Positions 25,620 to 35,348 of a stretch of DNA of 64,000 nucleotides are shown piece by piece. Source of the DNA: Tractidigestivibacter sp050946515 (GTDB lineage: Bacteria; Actinomycetota; Coriobacteriia; Coriobacteriales; Atopobiaceae); the NCBI RefSeq assembly GCF_050946515.1, contig NZ_JBMNUX010000014.1, positions 1-64,000 on the forward strand, given 5' to 3'. The translations under genes were made by a program, and so were the position numbers. The notes beneath the pieces are model-generated. The model ran no database searches, had not been told where the DNA came from, and saw only the letters and a list, made by a program, of their open reading frames with translations. The first letter of the stretch is position 1; every line of letters starts with the position of its first letter.

Positions 25620-26708
25620 GTGGGACTCCTTGTCAAGACACTCTCGCTCCAGTCGTATCGAAACTTCCGCGAGAGGGAAGTGAGCTTCTCCCCGGCCACA
25701 ACGATACTTGTAGGGAGAAACGCGGTGGGAAAGACCAACACCGTGGAGGCTCTTCAGATGCTGACCGCTGGGCATTCCTTCAGGCACCCGACTCCCGCAG
25801 AGCAGGTGCTCGAAGGTGCCGAGCAGGCCCGCATTGGGGCGCGCCTGGAAGGCGACGGGCGCGTGATAGACGTTGCCTGCGAGATTTCCCCGGGGCGGCG
25901 GCGCTTTACAAAAAATGGCAAGAAGTGTGTCGCTGCTGACCTTTCAGAGACGCTGATGTCGGTCCTCTTCTGTCCGGATGACCTTTCCCTTGTCAAAGGC
26001 GGCGCGGCAAATCGTAGAGGCGAGCTCGATGATTTTGGCTGCGAGGCAAACAGAGGCTATTCGAAGCTGCTTAGTGCCTATCTCCGCGCTGTCGAGCAGC
26101 GCAACCGTCTTCTGCGAGACGAGTATCCGGACCCGTCTTTGCTTGCTGCATGGGATGCGAGCGTAGCCGTCGGCGGGGCCACGCTTCTTCAAGCGCGCTG
26201 CCGTCTCTACCGGCGTCTGAGCGAGAAGATCGAGCAAATCTACGAGAACATTGGGGGAGGGGAGAAGCTTACGTGCTCGTACAAGAGCACCGTGGCTGAC
26301 GACCCCCTCTCGCTCTCACGTGACGATCTTGCTGATGTGTTTCTCGCGCGTCTGGAGGCCGCTCGCGACATTGACCTACGCCGCCAACAGACAACGATTG
26401 GACCTCATAGGGATGACGCGATCTTTGCTATCGAGGGGCGTGATGCCCGGGCTTTCGGCTCGCAAGGCCAGCAGCGCTCGATTGTCCTCGCTCTCAAGAT
26501 GGCAGAGGTACTGGTGTCTGCCGAGGTCACAGGGTCCCGCCCGCTGCTATTGCTAGACGACGTAATGAGCGAGCTTGACGAGGGCCGCCGCCAGTCGGTA
26601 ATAGAGTTTGCCCAGCGCGGAATTCAAACGGTCATCACGACAACGAACCTTGGCTATTTCACGAAGGAACTGCTCGATAGCTCGTTGGTGGTGAGCTTTA
26701 GTGAGTGA
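25620..26708 (+). CDS. recF: DNA replication and repair protein RecF
   Basis: SMC-like ATPase of 362 residues that helps load RecA at gaps. Walker A is GRNAVGKTN near residue 31, the signature is FGSQGQQRS and Walker B is LLLLDDVMSELD. It starts with GTG one base after dnaN, with no ribosome site of its own, so it is translationally coupled. It overlaps dciA by eight bases. Confidence 0.96.
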   Translation: MGLLVKTLSLQSYRNFREREVSFSPATTILVGRNAVGKTNTVEALQMLTAGHSFRHPTPAEQVLEGAEQARIGARLEGDGRVIDVACEISPGRRRFTKNGKKCVAADLSETLMSVLFCPDDLSLVKGGAANRRGELDDFGCEANRGYSKLLSAYLRAVEQRNRLLRDEYPDPSLLAAWDASVAVGGATLLQARCRLYRRLSEKIEQIYENIGGGEKLTCSYKSTVADDPLSLSRDDLADVFLARLEAARDIDLRRQQTTIGPHRDDAIFAIEGRDARAFGSQGQQRSIVLALKMAEVLVSAEVTGSRPLLLLDDVMSELDEGRRQSVIEFAQRGIQTVITTTNLGYFTKELLDSSLVVSFSE

Positions 26709-27204
26709 TGACTTCACAAGCATCTCTTCGCTTCTTGGCAATCTTATGGGAGACGGTGGCCTTCGCCGCGCTATGGGCAAAAACCAGCGTGCGGCCATAG
26801 CCTGGAGGGCCGCGAACGGAGACATCGAGCGAGAGCACACCACAGGCGTGTTCGTGAAGGACGCTCGCATGCCGGGTCGGCCTCCCGTACTGGGAGTCTA
26901 CGTTGATTCGCGAATGCGGGCGGTGGACTTTCGTGCAAACCGTGAGGTCTATCTCGCGCGGCTCTCCATGGCTGGCTATGAGTTCTCGGACATCGAGTTT
27001 CTCGTCACAAAGTATGGAAAGAAGAAGCCTACAGAAAAGAAGAAGGAATCTGCTGCGCAAGAGGAGCTTCCCCAGCTGTCCGCTTCCGAAGAGCAAGAAT
27101 GCCGCGATATGGTTTCTGGTCTTAGCGAGCCTCTGAGAGACAAGGTCTACAAAGCCCTATGTCTCTCAAAACGTCGTGTAAAGATTCAACACACTACAAA
27201 ATAA
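26701..27204 (+). CDS. dciA: DciA-type helicase-loading factor (DUF721)
   Basis: A 167-residue DUF721 protein, the domain of DciA, which assists loading of the replicative helicase DnaB in bacteria that lack DnaC/DnaI. It starts at a GTG inside the end of recF (AGTGAGTGATGAC). The N-terminal half holds the DUF721 block, with AIAWRAANG and VLGVYVDSR; a Lys/Glu-rich linker and a helical end follow. The recF-dciA-gyrB order is typical of actinomycetes. dnaB lies about 17 kb away. Confidence 0.85.
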   Translation: MSDDFTSISSLLGNLMGDGGLRRAMGKNQRAAIAWRAANGDIEREHTTGVFVKDARMPGRPPVLGVYVDSRMRAVDFRANREVYLARLSMAGYEFSDIEFLVTKYGKKKPTEKKKESAAQEELPQLSASEEQECRDMVSGLSEPLRDKVYKALCLSKRRVKIQHTTK

Positions 27205-27344
27205 AGATTGCCGCTCAAATTCGTTCTCAGCGGCTCCTGTGAGTATTTCGTCTAAAAATGATAGGCTGAATCACTTTCGGCACAGAACAATTTGAGGGCG
27301 ACTAAACTCTACTCTGTAGCTTTCTACCATAGAGGGGAAGTCAC

Positions 27345-29312
27345 GTGGCAAAAAAGAACAACAACGAATACGACGCGAGCGAAATTAAGGTCCTCGAAGG
27401 TCTTGAGGCCGTACGCAAGCGCCCGGGCATGTACATTGGCACTACGTCGTCTGCTGGACTGCACCATCTTGTGTGGGAGATTGTCGACAACTCCGTTGAC
27501 GAGGCTTTGGCAGGCTACTGCAGCAAGATCAAGGTCACCGTACATCCTGATAACTCTGTGACCGTTGAGGACAACGGCCGCGGCATCCCTGTTGCCAAGC
27601 ACCCGCAGAAGAAGATTTCGACGCTGGAAGTGGTCTTGACGATTCTGCATGCGGGCGGCAAATTCGACAATACCGCCTACAAGGTTTCCGGCGGCCTCCA
27701 CGGTGTTGGCGTATCTGTCGTCAACGCCCTTTCCAAGAAGCTCATCGCGACGGTCAAGCGCGATGGCGCCATCTGGGAGATGCAGTTTGAGCGCGGCAAG
27801 ACCACCGAGAAGCTCAAGAAGGTCGGCACGACCAAGACAACGGGAACAACCATCACGTTCTGGCCTGACGACACGATTTTTGAGACGACGGTCTACGACT
27901 ACGACACGCTGCACGACCGCCTGCAAGAGACGGCTTTTCTGAACAAGAACCTCAAGATCATTCTTACCGACGAGCGTGAGCTCACCCCACGTGTCGATGA
28001 GTTCTGCTATTCAGGCGGCATCATTGACTTTGTCAGGTTCCTCAATGGCTGGAATGGTCAGAAGTACGAGAAGGAGATCCTTCCTGGTCTCAACAAGCCC
28101 ATTTACATCGAGGGCAAGTCTGATCCCGACGCCCCAGTTTCGCAGATGGGCGAGGTCGAGGTCGCCATGCAGTGGAACACGGGCTACTCGGAGCACACGC
28201 TTTCCTTTGCAAACGACATCTACACCGAGGAAGGCGGCATGCACCTTGAGGGCTTCCGCTCTGCCCTCACCAAGGCTGTGAACGACTACGGTCGCAAGTC
28301 AGGCATCCTGAAGGAGAAGGACTCAAACCTTACAGGCGACGATATTCGCGAGGGTCTGACGGCAGTCATTTCGGTCAAGCTGCCTGACCCGCAGTTTGAG
28401 GGCCAGACCAAAGCCAAGCTGGGAAGCTCCTATATGCGCACGCTCACCAACCGCATCGTGAGCCAGGGCATGTCGGAGTACCTTGAGGAGCATCCCAACC
28501 AGGCGAAGGAAATCCTGAAGAAGGCTAGCCAGGCTGCCAAGGGACGGCTTGCTGCGCAGAAGGCCCGCCAGGCTACGCGCCGTAAGGGGCTTCTCGAGAG
28601 CGCGAGCCTGCCTGGAAAGCTTGCCGACTGCTCTGTGCGCGACCCCGAGATGACTGAGCTCTTCATTGTCGAGGGAGACTCTGCAGGCGGGTCCGCAAAG
28701 ATGGCGCGCGACCGCTCCATCCAGGCGGTTCTCCCGCTTCGCGGCAAGATTCTGAACGTCGAGCGCGTCCAAGAGCACCGCGCCCTTTCGTCTGATACGA
28801 TCATGGCCTTGATTACGGCTATCGGCACTGGCGTTGGTCCAGAGTTCGACATCTCGAAGGCGCGCTATCACAAGATCGTTATCATGACCGATGCCGATGT
28901 CGACGGTGCCCATATCCGCATTCTGCTTCTGACTTTCTTCTATCGCTACATGCGCCCAATGATCGAGGCTGGCTACATCTACGTCGCTCAGCCGCCTCTG
29001 TATCAGCTGAAGCCGAAGGGCAAGAAGCATGGCAAGTACATCTACACCGACGAAGAGCTTGCCATAGAAGCTAGCAAGTACGAAGACTCCACCAAGTACA
29101 CTGTTCAGCGCTACAAGGGTCTGGGCGAGATGGATCCTGAGCAGCTTTGGTCCACAACGATGGAGCCCAAGAACCGCATCTTGCTGAAGGTCAATATCGA
29201 TGATGGCATGGCTGCGGAGCGCGCTGTTTCCGACCTAATGGGAACGCAGGTGGAGAAGCGCAAGGACTTCATCCAGACACACGCAAAGGATGTCCGCTTC
29301 CTGGATATCTAG
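27345..29312 (+). CDS. gyrB: DNA gyrase subunit B
   Basis: ATPase subunit of gyrase, 655 residues. The GHKL domain starts with VRKRPGMYIG and has EIVDNSVDEALAG and DNGRGIP. The TOPRIM part has EGDSAGGSA and TDADVDGAHI, with C-terminal KGLGEMDPEQLW. The GTG start at 27345 has GAGGGG eight bases upstream. gyrA follows after 56 bases. The length fits a typical Gram-positive GyrB. Confidence 0.98.
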   Translation: MAKKNNNEYDASEIKVLEGLEAVRKRPGMYIGTTSSAGLHHLVWEIVDNSVDEALAGYCSKIKVTVHPDNSVTVEDNGRGIPVAKHPQKKISTLEVVLTILHAGGKFDNTAYKVSGGLHGVGVSVVNALSKKLIATVKRDGAIWEMQFERGKTTEKLKKVGTTKTTGTTITFWPDDTIFETTVYDYDTLHDRLQETAFLNKNLKIILTDERELTPRVDEFCYSGGIIDFVRFLNGWNGQKYEKEILPGLNKPIYIEGKSDPDAPVSQMGEVEVAMQWNTGYSEHTLSFANDIYTEEGGMHLEGFRSALTKAVNDYGRKSGILKEKDSNLTGDDIREGLTAVISVKLPDPQFEGQTKAKLGSSYMRTLTNRIVSQGMSEYLEEHPNQAKEILKKASQAAKGRLAAQKARQATRRKGLLESASLPGKLADCSVRDPEMTELFIVEGDSAGGSAKMARDRSIQAVLPLRGKILNVERVQEHRALSSDTIMALITAIGTGVGPEFDISKARYHKIVIMTDADVDGAHIRILLLTFFYRYMRPMIEAGYIYVAQPPLYQLKPKGKKHGKYIYTDEELAIEASKYEDSTKYTVQRYKGLGEMDPEQLWSTTMEPKNRILLKVNIDDGMAAERAVSDLMGTQVEKRKDFIQTHAKDVRFLDI

Positions 29313-29368
29313 CACCAGCTGGTCTTTGCATGTTAGCTTTGCCGAGCGAAAGACAAGAAAGGTAACTC

Positions 29369-32164
29369 GTGGCAGACGATAACAACAAGAACAACGGCGT
29401 GGACGACGAGGACAGCAACCTCGGCGATCGCGACGACGAGTTCGAGGACGACGTCGACAACGATGCCGACCTCGACGATAGCGATGAGGACTTCGACGAC
29501 GAGGACTCAGGCAATAGCGAGGAGGAGCTTGCCAACCTTGCCGGAGCAAATCTCGACCATACGATTTCTGACGAGGCGGGCACCCGCCTTGACCTTTCTG
29601 ACATCCATGGCGGCACGCTGAAGCCTACTGATATGGCCACCGAGATGAAGCAGTCATTTCTCGAGTACTCCATGTCGGTTATTGTGGCGCGCGCCCTGCC
29701 TGACGTGCGCGACGGCTTGAAGCCCGTCCAGCGCCGTATCCTCTATGCCATGAACGAGGCCGGCATCACACCCAACAAGCCTCACAAGAAGTCGGCATGG
29801 ACTGTCGGCGAGGTCATGGGCAAGTACCACCCGCATGGAGACTCCTCCATCTACGAGGCAATGGCACACATGGCCCAAGACTTCTCGATGCGCTTGCCGC
29901 TCATCGATGGTCACGGAAACTTTGGCTCCATTGACGGCGATCCCCCTGCGGCAATGCGTTACACCGAGAGCCGCCTGACGCGCGCTGCCATGGAGATGCT
30001 CGCCGATCTCAACAAGGAGACCGTCGACGTCCAGCCCAACTATGACGAGTCGCTCACCGAGCCCGCCGTCTTGCCCGCGCGCTATCCAAACCTGCTGGCG
30101 AACGGTTCTCAGGGCATCGCTGTCGGCATGGCAACCAACATTCCCCCGCACAACCTGCGCGAGGTGGCCGCAGCCGTCGACATGCTGATTGACAACCCCG
30201 ACGCCACTACCGATGAGCTCATGACCGTGCTTCCTGGGCCCGACTTCCCCACGGGCGGCATCATCATGGGCACCGAGGGCATCCATGACGTCTACGAGAC
30301 TGGTCGTGGCTCAATCACGGTGCGCGCTAAGGTGCACGTCGAGAACATTGGCAAGGGCGGTCGCCAGCGTCTTGTCGTAACCGAGATCCCCTATCAGGTT
30401 AACAAGGGTCTTCTCCAGGAAAAGATTGCTCAGGCGGTTAACGAGAAGAAAATCGAGGGCATCTCTGACCTGCGCGATGAGACCAACCGCAAGGGCATGC
30501 GCATCGTCATCGATCTTAAGAGCGGTGCCGTGCCGCAGGTAGTTCTTAATAACCTGTACAAGAAGACGCAGCTACAGACCAACTTCAACGCCATTGACAT
30601 CGCGCTTGTTGACGGAGTCCCTCGCACGCTCTCCCTGCGCGAGATGCTGCAGTACTACATCGACCACCAGATCGACGTTGTCACGAGGCGTACGCAGTTT
30701 GACCTTGACAAGGCTCTCAAGGACGTCCACATCAAGGAAGGTCTGCTGATTGCTGTCGACAACATCGACGAGATAGTGCACATCATCCGCTCCTCGCATG
30801 ACGACGCTGAGGCAAAGAGCCGCATGCACGAGCGCTTTGGTCTGGACGACATCCAGGGCGAGGCAATTCTCCAGATGCGCCTGCGCCGCCTGACCGGCTT
30901 GGCCCGTGACCAGCTTGTCTCTGAGATTGACGAGCTGCACAAGCTTATCGCGTACTACCAGGACCTGCTGGCGCATCGCGAGAAGATCCTGGGCGTCATC
31001 AAGGACGAGCTCGGTCAGATTGTTGATCGATTTGCCGACAAGCGACGCACCACCATCACCACGCAGGAGGCGCAGGACCTCGACGTTGAGGACCTGATTG
31101 CCGAGGAGGACATGGTCGTTACGGTGACGCACGCCGGCTACATCAAGCGCCTCCCGGTTGCCACCTATCGTTCCCAGAGGCGTGGCGGCAAGGGCATTCA
31201 GGGTCTGTCGCTCAAGGGCGGCGACTTTGTCGAGGACCTGTTCGTGGCATCTACGCATGACTACGTGTTGTTCTTCACCAACTTCGGCAAGGTCTACCGA
31301 CTGAAGGTCCACGAGCTGCCGATTGGTAGCCGTCAGGCGCGCGGCACCGCCATCGTGAACGTGCTGCCGCTTGCCGAGGGAGAGCACCCCACGGCTGTCA
31401 TCACCTGCCGCGACTTCCCTGCGGACGAGTACCTGATGTTTGTCACAAGAAACGGCATGGTCAAGAAGACCGCCATGAGCGAGTACGACCGCTCCCGTCG
31501 TGATGGCATCATTGCCATCAACCTGAAGAAGGGCGACGAGCTTGTTAACGTCCGTCGCGTGCGCGCGGGCGAGAAGGTCATCCTTGTCTCTACCGACGGC
31601 AAGGCGATTCTGTTTGATGAGTCCGACGTTCGCGCCATGGGTCGCGGAACTTCCGGCGTGCGCGGCATCACCCTGAAGGGCGACGCCAGGATGCTCGGCA
31701 TGGAGATCTCAAACGGTAACGGCGACCTGTTCGTGATTACCGAGAAGGGCTATGGAAAGCGCACGCCCGTCTCTGAGTACCCGGAGCACAAGCGTGGCGG
31801 TCAGGGCGTCTACACCATCGCTATGACGACAAAGAAGGGCAATCTTGCGGCGTGCCGCGTGGTTGGCCCTCAGCACGAGCTGATGATCGTGTCTGAGGAG
31901 GGCGTGGTCATTCGCGTCAAGTCCACCGAGATCTCCAAGCTTGGCCGATCAACACAGGGCGTCAAGGTTATGAACCTGACCGAAAGCGATAAGGTCTCTG
32001 CTGTCGCGCGCATGGTAGCTCACAAGAAGAAGGCACCAAAGCATGACGAGAACCAGGCAACTCTTGATTTGGCAGCCGCAGGAGAGCGCGAGCCTGACGA
32101 GGAAGATTCGGTCGACGTCGGTGGCGAGGAAGAGATAGGGACCGACCTTCTCGACGAAGAGTAA
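29369..32164 (+). CDS. gyrA: DNA gyrase subunit A with acidic N-terminal extension
   Basis: Cleavage/religation subunit, 931 residues. The catalytic Tyr is Y198 in AMRYTESRL. The quinolone region HGDSSIYEAM keeps Ser and Glu at the usual resistance positions (S159, E163), as in susceptible enzymes. The C-terminal wrapping domain has the GyrA box QRRGGKG. Residues 1-90 precede the core; the first 55 are more than half Asp/Glu with Asn, which is far longer and more acidic than usual. The C-terminus is also acidic. The GTG start has AAAGG seven bases upstream. A strong terminator follows. Confidence 0.97.
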   Translation: MADDNNKNNGVDDEDSNLGDRDDEFEDDVDNDADLDDSDEDFDDEDSGNSEEELANLAGANLDHTISDEAGTRLDLSDIHGGTLKPTDMATEMKQSFLEYSMSVIVARALPDVRDGLKPVQRRILYAMNEAGITPNKPHKKSAWTVGEVMGKYHPHGDSSIYEAMAHMAQDFSMRLPLIDGHGNFGSIDGDPPAAMRYTESRLTRAAMEMLADLNKETVDVQPNYDESLTEPAVLPARYPNLLANGSQGIAVGMATNIPPHNLREVAAAVDMLIDNPDATTDELMTVLPGPDFPTGGIIMGTEGIHDVYETGRGSITVRAKVHVENIGKGGRQRLVVTEIPYQVNKGLLQEKIAQAVNEKKIEGISDLRDETNRKGMRIVIDLKSGAVPQVVLNNLYKKTQLQTNFNAIDIALVDGVPRTLSLREMLQYYIDHQIDVVTRRTQFDLDKALKDVHIKEGLLIAVDNIDEIVHIIRSSHDDAEAKSRMHERFGLDDIQGEAILQMRLRRLTGLARDQLVSEIDELHKLIAYYQDLLAHREKILGVIKDELGQIVDRFADKRRTTITTQEAQDLDVEDLIAEEDMVVTVTHAGYIKRLPVATYRSQRRGGKGIQGLSLKGGDFVEDLFVASTHDYVLFFTNFGKVYRLKVHELPIGSRQARGTAIVNVLPLAEGEHPTAVITCRDFPADEYLMFVTRNGMVKKTAMSEYDRSRRDGIIAINLKKGDELVNVRRVRAGEKVILVSTDGKAILFDESDVRAMGRGTSGVRGITLKGDARMLGMEISNGNGDLFVITEKGYGKRTPVSEYPEHKRGGQGVYTIAMTTKKGNLAACRVVGPQHELMIVSEEGVVIRVKSTEISKLGRSTQGVKVMNLTESDKVSAVARMVAHKKKAPKHDENQATLDLAAAGEREPDEEDSVDVGGEEEIGTDLLDEE

Positions 32165-32189
32165 GCATTAAGAAAAGCAGCATCTTTTA

Positions 32190-32219
32190 GGGCACCTGTC
32201 TTTGCAGGTGCCCTTTTTT
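32190..32219 (+). terminator. Intrinsic terminator after gyrA
   Basis: GGGCACCTG, a six-base loop, CAGGTGCCC, then six T. Confidence 0.92.
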
Positions 32220-32327
32220 GTTGCAGCTGCTGGGCAGCCTCCTCCATGCCTTTATGGCTGGCAAGACAAAAAAAGGGAACGACCGCATGCTTGGCCGTTC
32301 CCTCATTGCTCTTGTTTGAGCTGACAC

Positions 32328-32858
32328 CTACGCGTGCTTCTCGCCAGGACCTGCGACGTTGAAGTCGTCAGGAGAGAGACCCTCCACAAAATCGTGGAAC
32401 TCCTTCATCTCGTGTTCCTGCTCTTCTTCCTTAATCGCATCGAAGTCAGGCATTCCTGCAACGTCCAGAACGTCGCTTTCGGCGTATATGGGCGCTCCAC
32501 AGCGCACGGCAAGAGAGATTGCGTCAGATGGACGGCAATCCACCAATACTTGTTCACCTGCGGAATTTATGATGTCGAGGCTTGCATAGAATGTTGTCCC
32601 CTCGACGCGCGAAATAATCACGCTGCGTAAATGGCCGCCAAGCTGCTCCATCACGTTCTTCAGAAGGTCGTGAGTCATAGGACGAGAACCCTCGGCGGGT
32701 TCGACGCCCATGCTTATCGCCGTGGCCTCAACTGAGCCAATGCGAATTGGCAAGCTTGCTGCGTCGCTCTCATCTCCATCTGAGGTCTTGAGCACGAGGA
32801 GCGACGTGACGGGTCCACCACCGATAACAATCGTCTTGATGTCCATTCTTCTGAGCAT
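32328..32858 (-). CDS. Bifunctional nuclease-domain protein (DUF151)
   Basis: A 176-residue protein of the BFN/DUF151 family, whose plant founder has DNase and RNase activity; the bacterial role is poorly known. Family blocks present are LPIRIGSVEATAI, RPMTHDLLKNV, FYASLDI and VDCRPSDAISLAVRCGAPIY. The last 40 residues are acidic. The start has GGAGG six bases upstream. It is transcribed alone, convergent with gyrA. Confidence 0.85.
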   Translation of the reverse strand: MLRRMDIKTIVIGGGPVTSLLVLKTSDGDESDAASLPIRIGSVEATAISMGVEPAEGSRPMTHDLLKNVMEQLGGHLRSVIISRVEGTTFYASLDIINSAGEQVLVDCRPSDAISLAVRCGAPIYAESDVLDVAGMPDFDAIKEEEQEHEMKEFHDFVEGLSPDDFNVAGPGEKHA

Positions 32859-33034
32859 CGTCCACCTCCGTTCTTTGACTGTTTGCCTATCCTACCCATT
32901 CGCTTGAGGATGGTACAGACGATATTTAAAACGTAACCGGGTGCGCATTACGTTTCAACAACTTGGCGACTTTCAATGGCCTCCGCTCTTGCCAAAATAG
33001 ATTTTGTCATATTCAAATTTTCCCCAATTTCTTG

Positions 33035-33063
33035 TTGACTCACCCCTTGGGTTTAGGTAGTAT
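33035..33063 (+). promoter_or_regulatory. tRNA-Ile promoter
   Basis: TTGACT, a 17-base spacer and TAGTAT end 13 bases before the mature tRNA 5' end. Confidence 0.7.
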
Positions 33064-33076
33064 TCACTCTTGCGTT

Positions 33077-33153
33077 GGGCCTGTAGCTCAGTTGGTCAGA
33101 GCGTCCGGCTGATAACCGGGAGGTCACAAGTTCGAACCTTGTCAGGCCCACCA
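33077..33153 (+). tRNA. tRNA-Ile (anticodon GAT)
   Basis: Acceptor stem GGGCCTG with CAGGCCC, anticodon loop CTGATAA (GAT, Ile), T-loop GTTCGAACC, and CCA encoded. Confidence 0.97.
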
Positions 33154-33165
33154 CCTTCTTTTGAT

Positions 33166-33210
33166 AATAACCACCCCAGCGCTAGCCGAGTCGCCGCTGG
33201 GGTGGTTATT
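33166..33210 (+). terminator. Long terminator hairpin after tRNA-Ile
   Basis: A perfect 16-bp stem (33166-33181 with 33195-33210) over a 13-base loop, followed by CGTTTATT. Confidence 0.75.
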
Positions 33211-33252
33211 CGTTTATTGCGGTAAGTAGCCAGCTGGAGGTCAAGAGCACCA

Positions 33253-33744
33253 ATGCCGGACACCAAGAAAACAGTCATTGTGTATTATTCCCTCACCGGA
33301 AATTGTGAGGCCGTGGCAAATGAGCTTGCAGACGTACATGGCGCTGACAAGATTCGCCTGCAGCCAAATACTGAGCCGCCCAAGAACGGGATTGGAATGT
33401 ATGCAAAGGGAGGAGCTGCGGCGCTCAGGGGCGCGCGCCCGATGCTGATGAATTCCATGCTCGATGTGAGCGGCTACGAAAACGTCATTCTGGTAGCTCC
33501 CGTTTGGGCTGGCAAGCTGGCTCCTGCCATGGGCTCTTTTGTTGAGCGTGCCATGCCAAGTGGCAAGAAGGTAGGAATTGTTGTCTGCTCAAAGTCAGGT
33601 CGCGGCGATGGGGTAATTTCTTACCTTCGCGAGAAGATCGAGCCAGGCAGCAAGGTGGTTGCCGCTCTCAACCTGGTCGAGCCCCTTTCCAATATGGAGG
33701 CTATGAAGAGCGAGCTGAAGGATTTTGGAACTGAACTTTTCTAA
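33253..33744 (+). CDS. Flavodoxin-like protein
   Basis: A 163-residue FMN-binding flavodoxin fold. The N-terminal phosphate loop is VYYSLTGNCEAVA, then VAPVWAGKLAPAMGSFVE matches the flavin-contact loop, and VVCSKSGRGDG the third. It could carry electrons for a reductase or be a diflavin-family flavodoxin; no partner gene is adjacent. It lies between tRNA-Ile and tRNA-Ala. Confidence 0.85.
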   Translation: MPDTKKTVIVYYSLTGNCEAVANELADVHGADKIRLQPNTEPPKNGIGMYAKGGAAALRGARPMLMNSMLDVSGYENVILVAPVWAGKLAPAMGSFVERAMPSGKKVGIVVCSKSGRGDGVISYLREKIEPGSKVVAALNLVEPLSNMEAMKSELKDFGTELF

Positions 33745-33788
33745 GCTTTCCTTAGCGGTCGATTTCCGTTACAATGGCTTCTGCTTTT

Positions 33789-33864
33789 GGGGACATAGCT
33801 CAGCTGGGAGAGCGCGGGCTTTGCAAGCCTGAGGTCGTGGGTTCGAACCCCATTGTCTCCACCA
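33789..33864 (+). tRNA. tRNA-Ala (anticodon TGC)
   Basis: Acceptor stem GGGGACA with TGTCTCC, anticodon loop TTTGCAA (TGC, Ala), T-loop GTTCGAACC, and CCA encoded. Confidence 0.97.
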
Positions 33865-33874
33865 TGAACATAAG

Positions 33875-33901
33875 GGCCAGGGAGCAATCCCTGGCCTTTT
33901 T
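33875..33901 (+). terminator. Intrinsic terminator after tRNA-Ala
   Basis: GGCCAGGGA, a four-base loop, TCCCTGGCC, then five T. Confidence 0.92.
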
Positions 33902-33964
33902 GCTAGCTCTCATATTTTCAACGTCGCACAGAGATTCGGCGCTGTAGTCAAGGGAGGCCGCGCG

Positions 33965-34561
33965 TTGCCAGCCAAGGGACTGTTGAACACCGGAAGCAGC
34001 GAAAAACGGCGACTCTTCTGCGCGATTGCGCTTGACGGGCCTACTCGTCTTGCTCTTGCTCGTGCGCAAAATGACCTGCGCTCCGGGAGACCAAGCGCCC
34101 AAGAGAACCTTCATTTGACGCTGGCGTTTCTCGGTAGCTGCACAAATGCGCAGGAACAGGCCGCCCGCTCTGCGCTTGATGCGGCTTGCCTTCTCTCGAG
34201 GTCCTTTGACCTTACGATTTCTGGCATAGGACGCTTTGACAAGAAAAAGGGGTCAATCATCTGGGCTGGAGTCTCAGAGGGGCAGGGAAAAGACGAGCTT
34301 CTCTCCTTCCAGAAGCGCCTTGTTGCAGAGCTGTTGGCACGGGGCTTTGAGCTCTCGGGTGAATATACCCCGCACATCACTCTGGCGAGGGGAGCCAAGC
34401 TTAGCCGCACCGCGCTTGATGAGGACTGCTCCCGCGCCGCGCGCGACATTGGAGAGCGCATTGTTAGTGTGCGAGAGGCCCATCTAATGTGGAGCCATCA
34501 TCCCAATGGCGGCGCCCTTACCTATACCTCTATCTATTGCGCACCGTTTGGCGGAGCTTAG
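33965..34561 (+). CDS. thpR: RNA 2',3'-cyclic phosphodiesterase (ThpR/LigT)
   Basis: A 198-residue protein of the 2H phosphoesterase family that opens 2',3'-cyclic phosphate RNA ends. The two H-x-T motifs are HLTL (about residue 44) and HITL (about 139). The N-terminal RRLFCAIAL is typical. The TTG start is supported by GGGAGG five bases upstream. Its cellular substrate in bacteria is not settled. Confidence 0.88.
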   Translation: MPAKGLLNTGSSEKRRLFCAIALDGPTRLALARAQNDLRSGRPSAQENLHLTLAFLGSCTNAQEQAARSALDAACLLSRSFDLTISGIGRFDKKKGSIIWAGVSEGQGKDELLSFQKRLVAELLARGFELSGEYTPHITLARGAKLSRTALDEDCSRAARDIGERIVSVREAHLMWSHHPNGGALTYTSIYCAPFGGA

Positions 34562-34655
34562 TTGCAGCCGCCCGCGCAATTGCCTGCCCCGCAGTTGCCG
34601 TCGCGCTTGGGTATAGTCTTATGGCGACGATAGAGGGCGCAACGAGGAGACGGCT

Positions 34656-35123
34656 ATGACCAAGCGCGAGCAAGAACAGCGAATTTCTCCGGAGCTAGAC
34701 GATTTGTCCAGCACACTAATGGGACAAGCGTTTGACGTGCTAGCCGAAGGGGAGGAGCTCGACGTTCTTCTTGCCGTGGCTGATGAAGCCGGAACCGTTG
34801 CAAGCTACACTTTTTCCGACGATGGCGCAGAGGAGTGCTTAAAGGCCGCTCGCGATAAGGCTCGCTCTCTTGCAAGGGCGCATGGCGACAAGAGCGCTCA
34901 TTTGCAAGATCCCTGCTACTATGCAATTGCCTATTTTGGGGCAATTGCCGATGAGACCGGGGCCTATCAGGACGCGGTCATCCTTGAGTTTGGCGAGAAG
35001 GGCAGACCAGCCTTCTCGGCATATTCGTTGATCTCTGGACGTGGAAAGGGCAATGGCTTCGCCTGGACCGATCCTGCCCCAGCAGGCGAGGTCGAGAACC
35101 TGCTTGATCCGAGCATACGGTAG
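34656..35123 (+). CDS. Hypothetical protein
   Basis: A 155-residue soluble acidic protein that I do not recognise. It has no signal peptide or membrane segment. It begins MTKREQEQRISPELDD, contains an Ala/Arg/Lys helix (KAARDKARSLARAHGDK), then a strand-rich half with DAVILEFGEKG and AFSAYSLISGRGKG. The start is convincing: GAGGAG lies six bases upstream. It has no operon partner; typA follows after 225 bases. Confidence 0.7.
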   Translation: MTKREQEQRISPELDDLSSTLMGQAFDVLAEGEELDVLLAVADEAGTVASYTFSDDGAEECLKAARDKARSLARAHGDKSAHLQDPCYYAIAYFGAIADETGAYQDAVILEFGEKGRPAFSAYSLISGRGKGNGFAWTDPAPAGEVENLLDPSIR

Positions 35124-35348
35124 AACTGCTTCTGACAAAGTCGTAGATTCATAACTTTCTTTGCCGCATAGCTGGAAAAGGGCAGCCATCGCCGAGCTGC
35201 AACGCCTGGCGAGCCACGACCCCGCTCGTCGTTTATTACGTGGAACAGCCCAAACCTGAACACGAAGAACCGTGAGCTGGTATAAAGTTGCCACGAAATC
35301 GGTAAGCGTTAACGTTCATTGCGCAGACGCATAAGACGAGAGGTGCGC

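Noticed and set aside
32556..32565. Further copy of ACCTGCGGAA
   Set aside because: It lies inside the DUF151 coding sequence and matches only 10 bases, so chance and codon constraint explain it.
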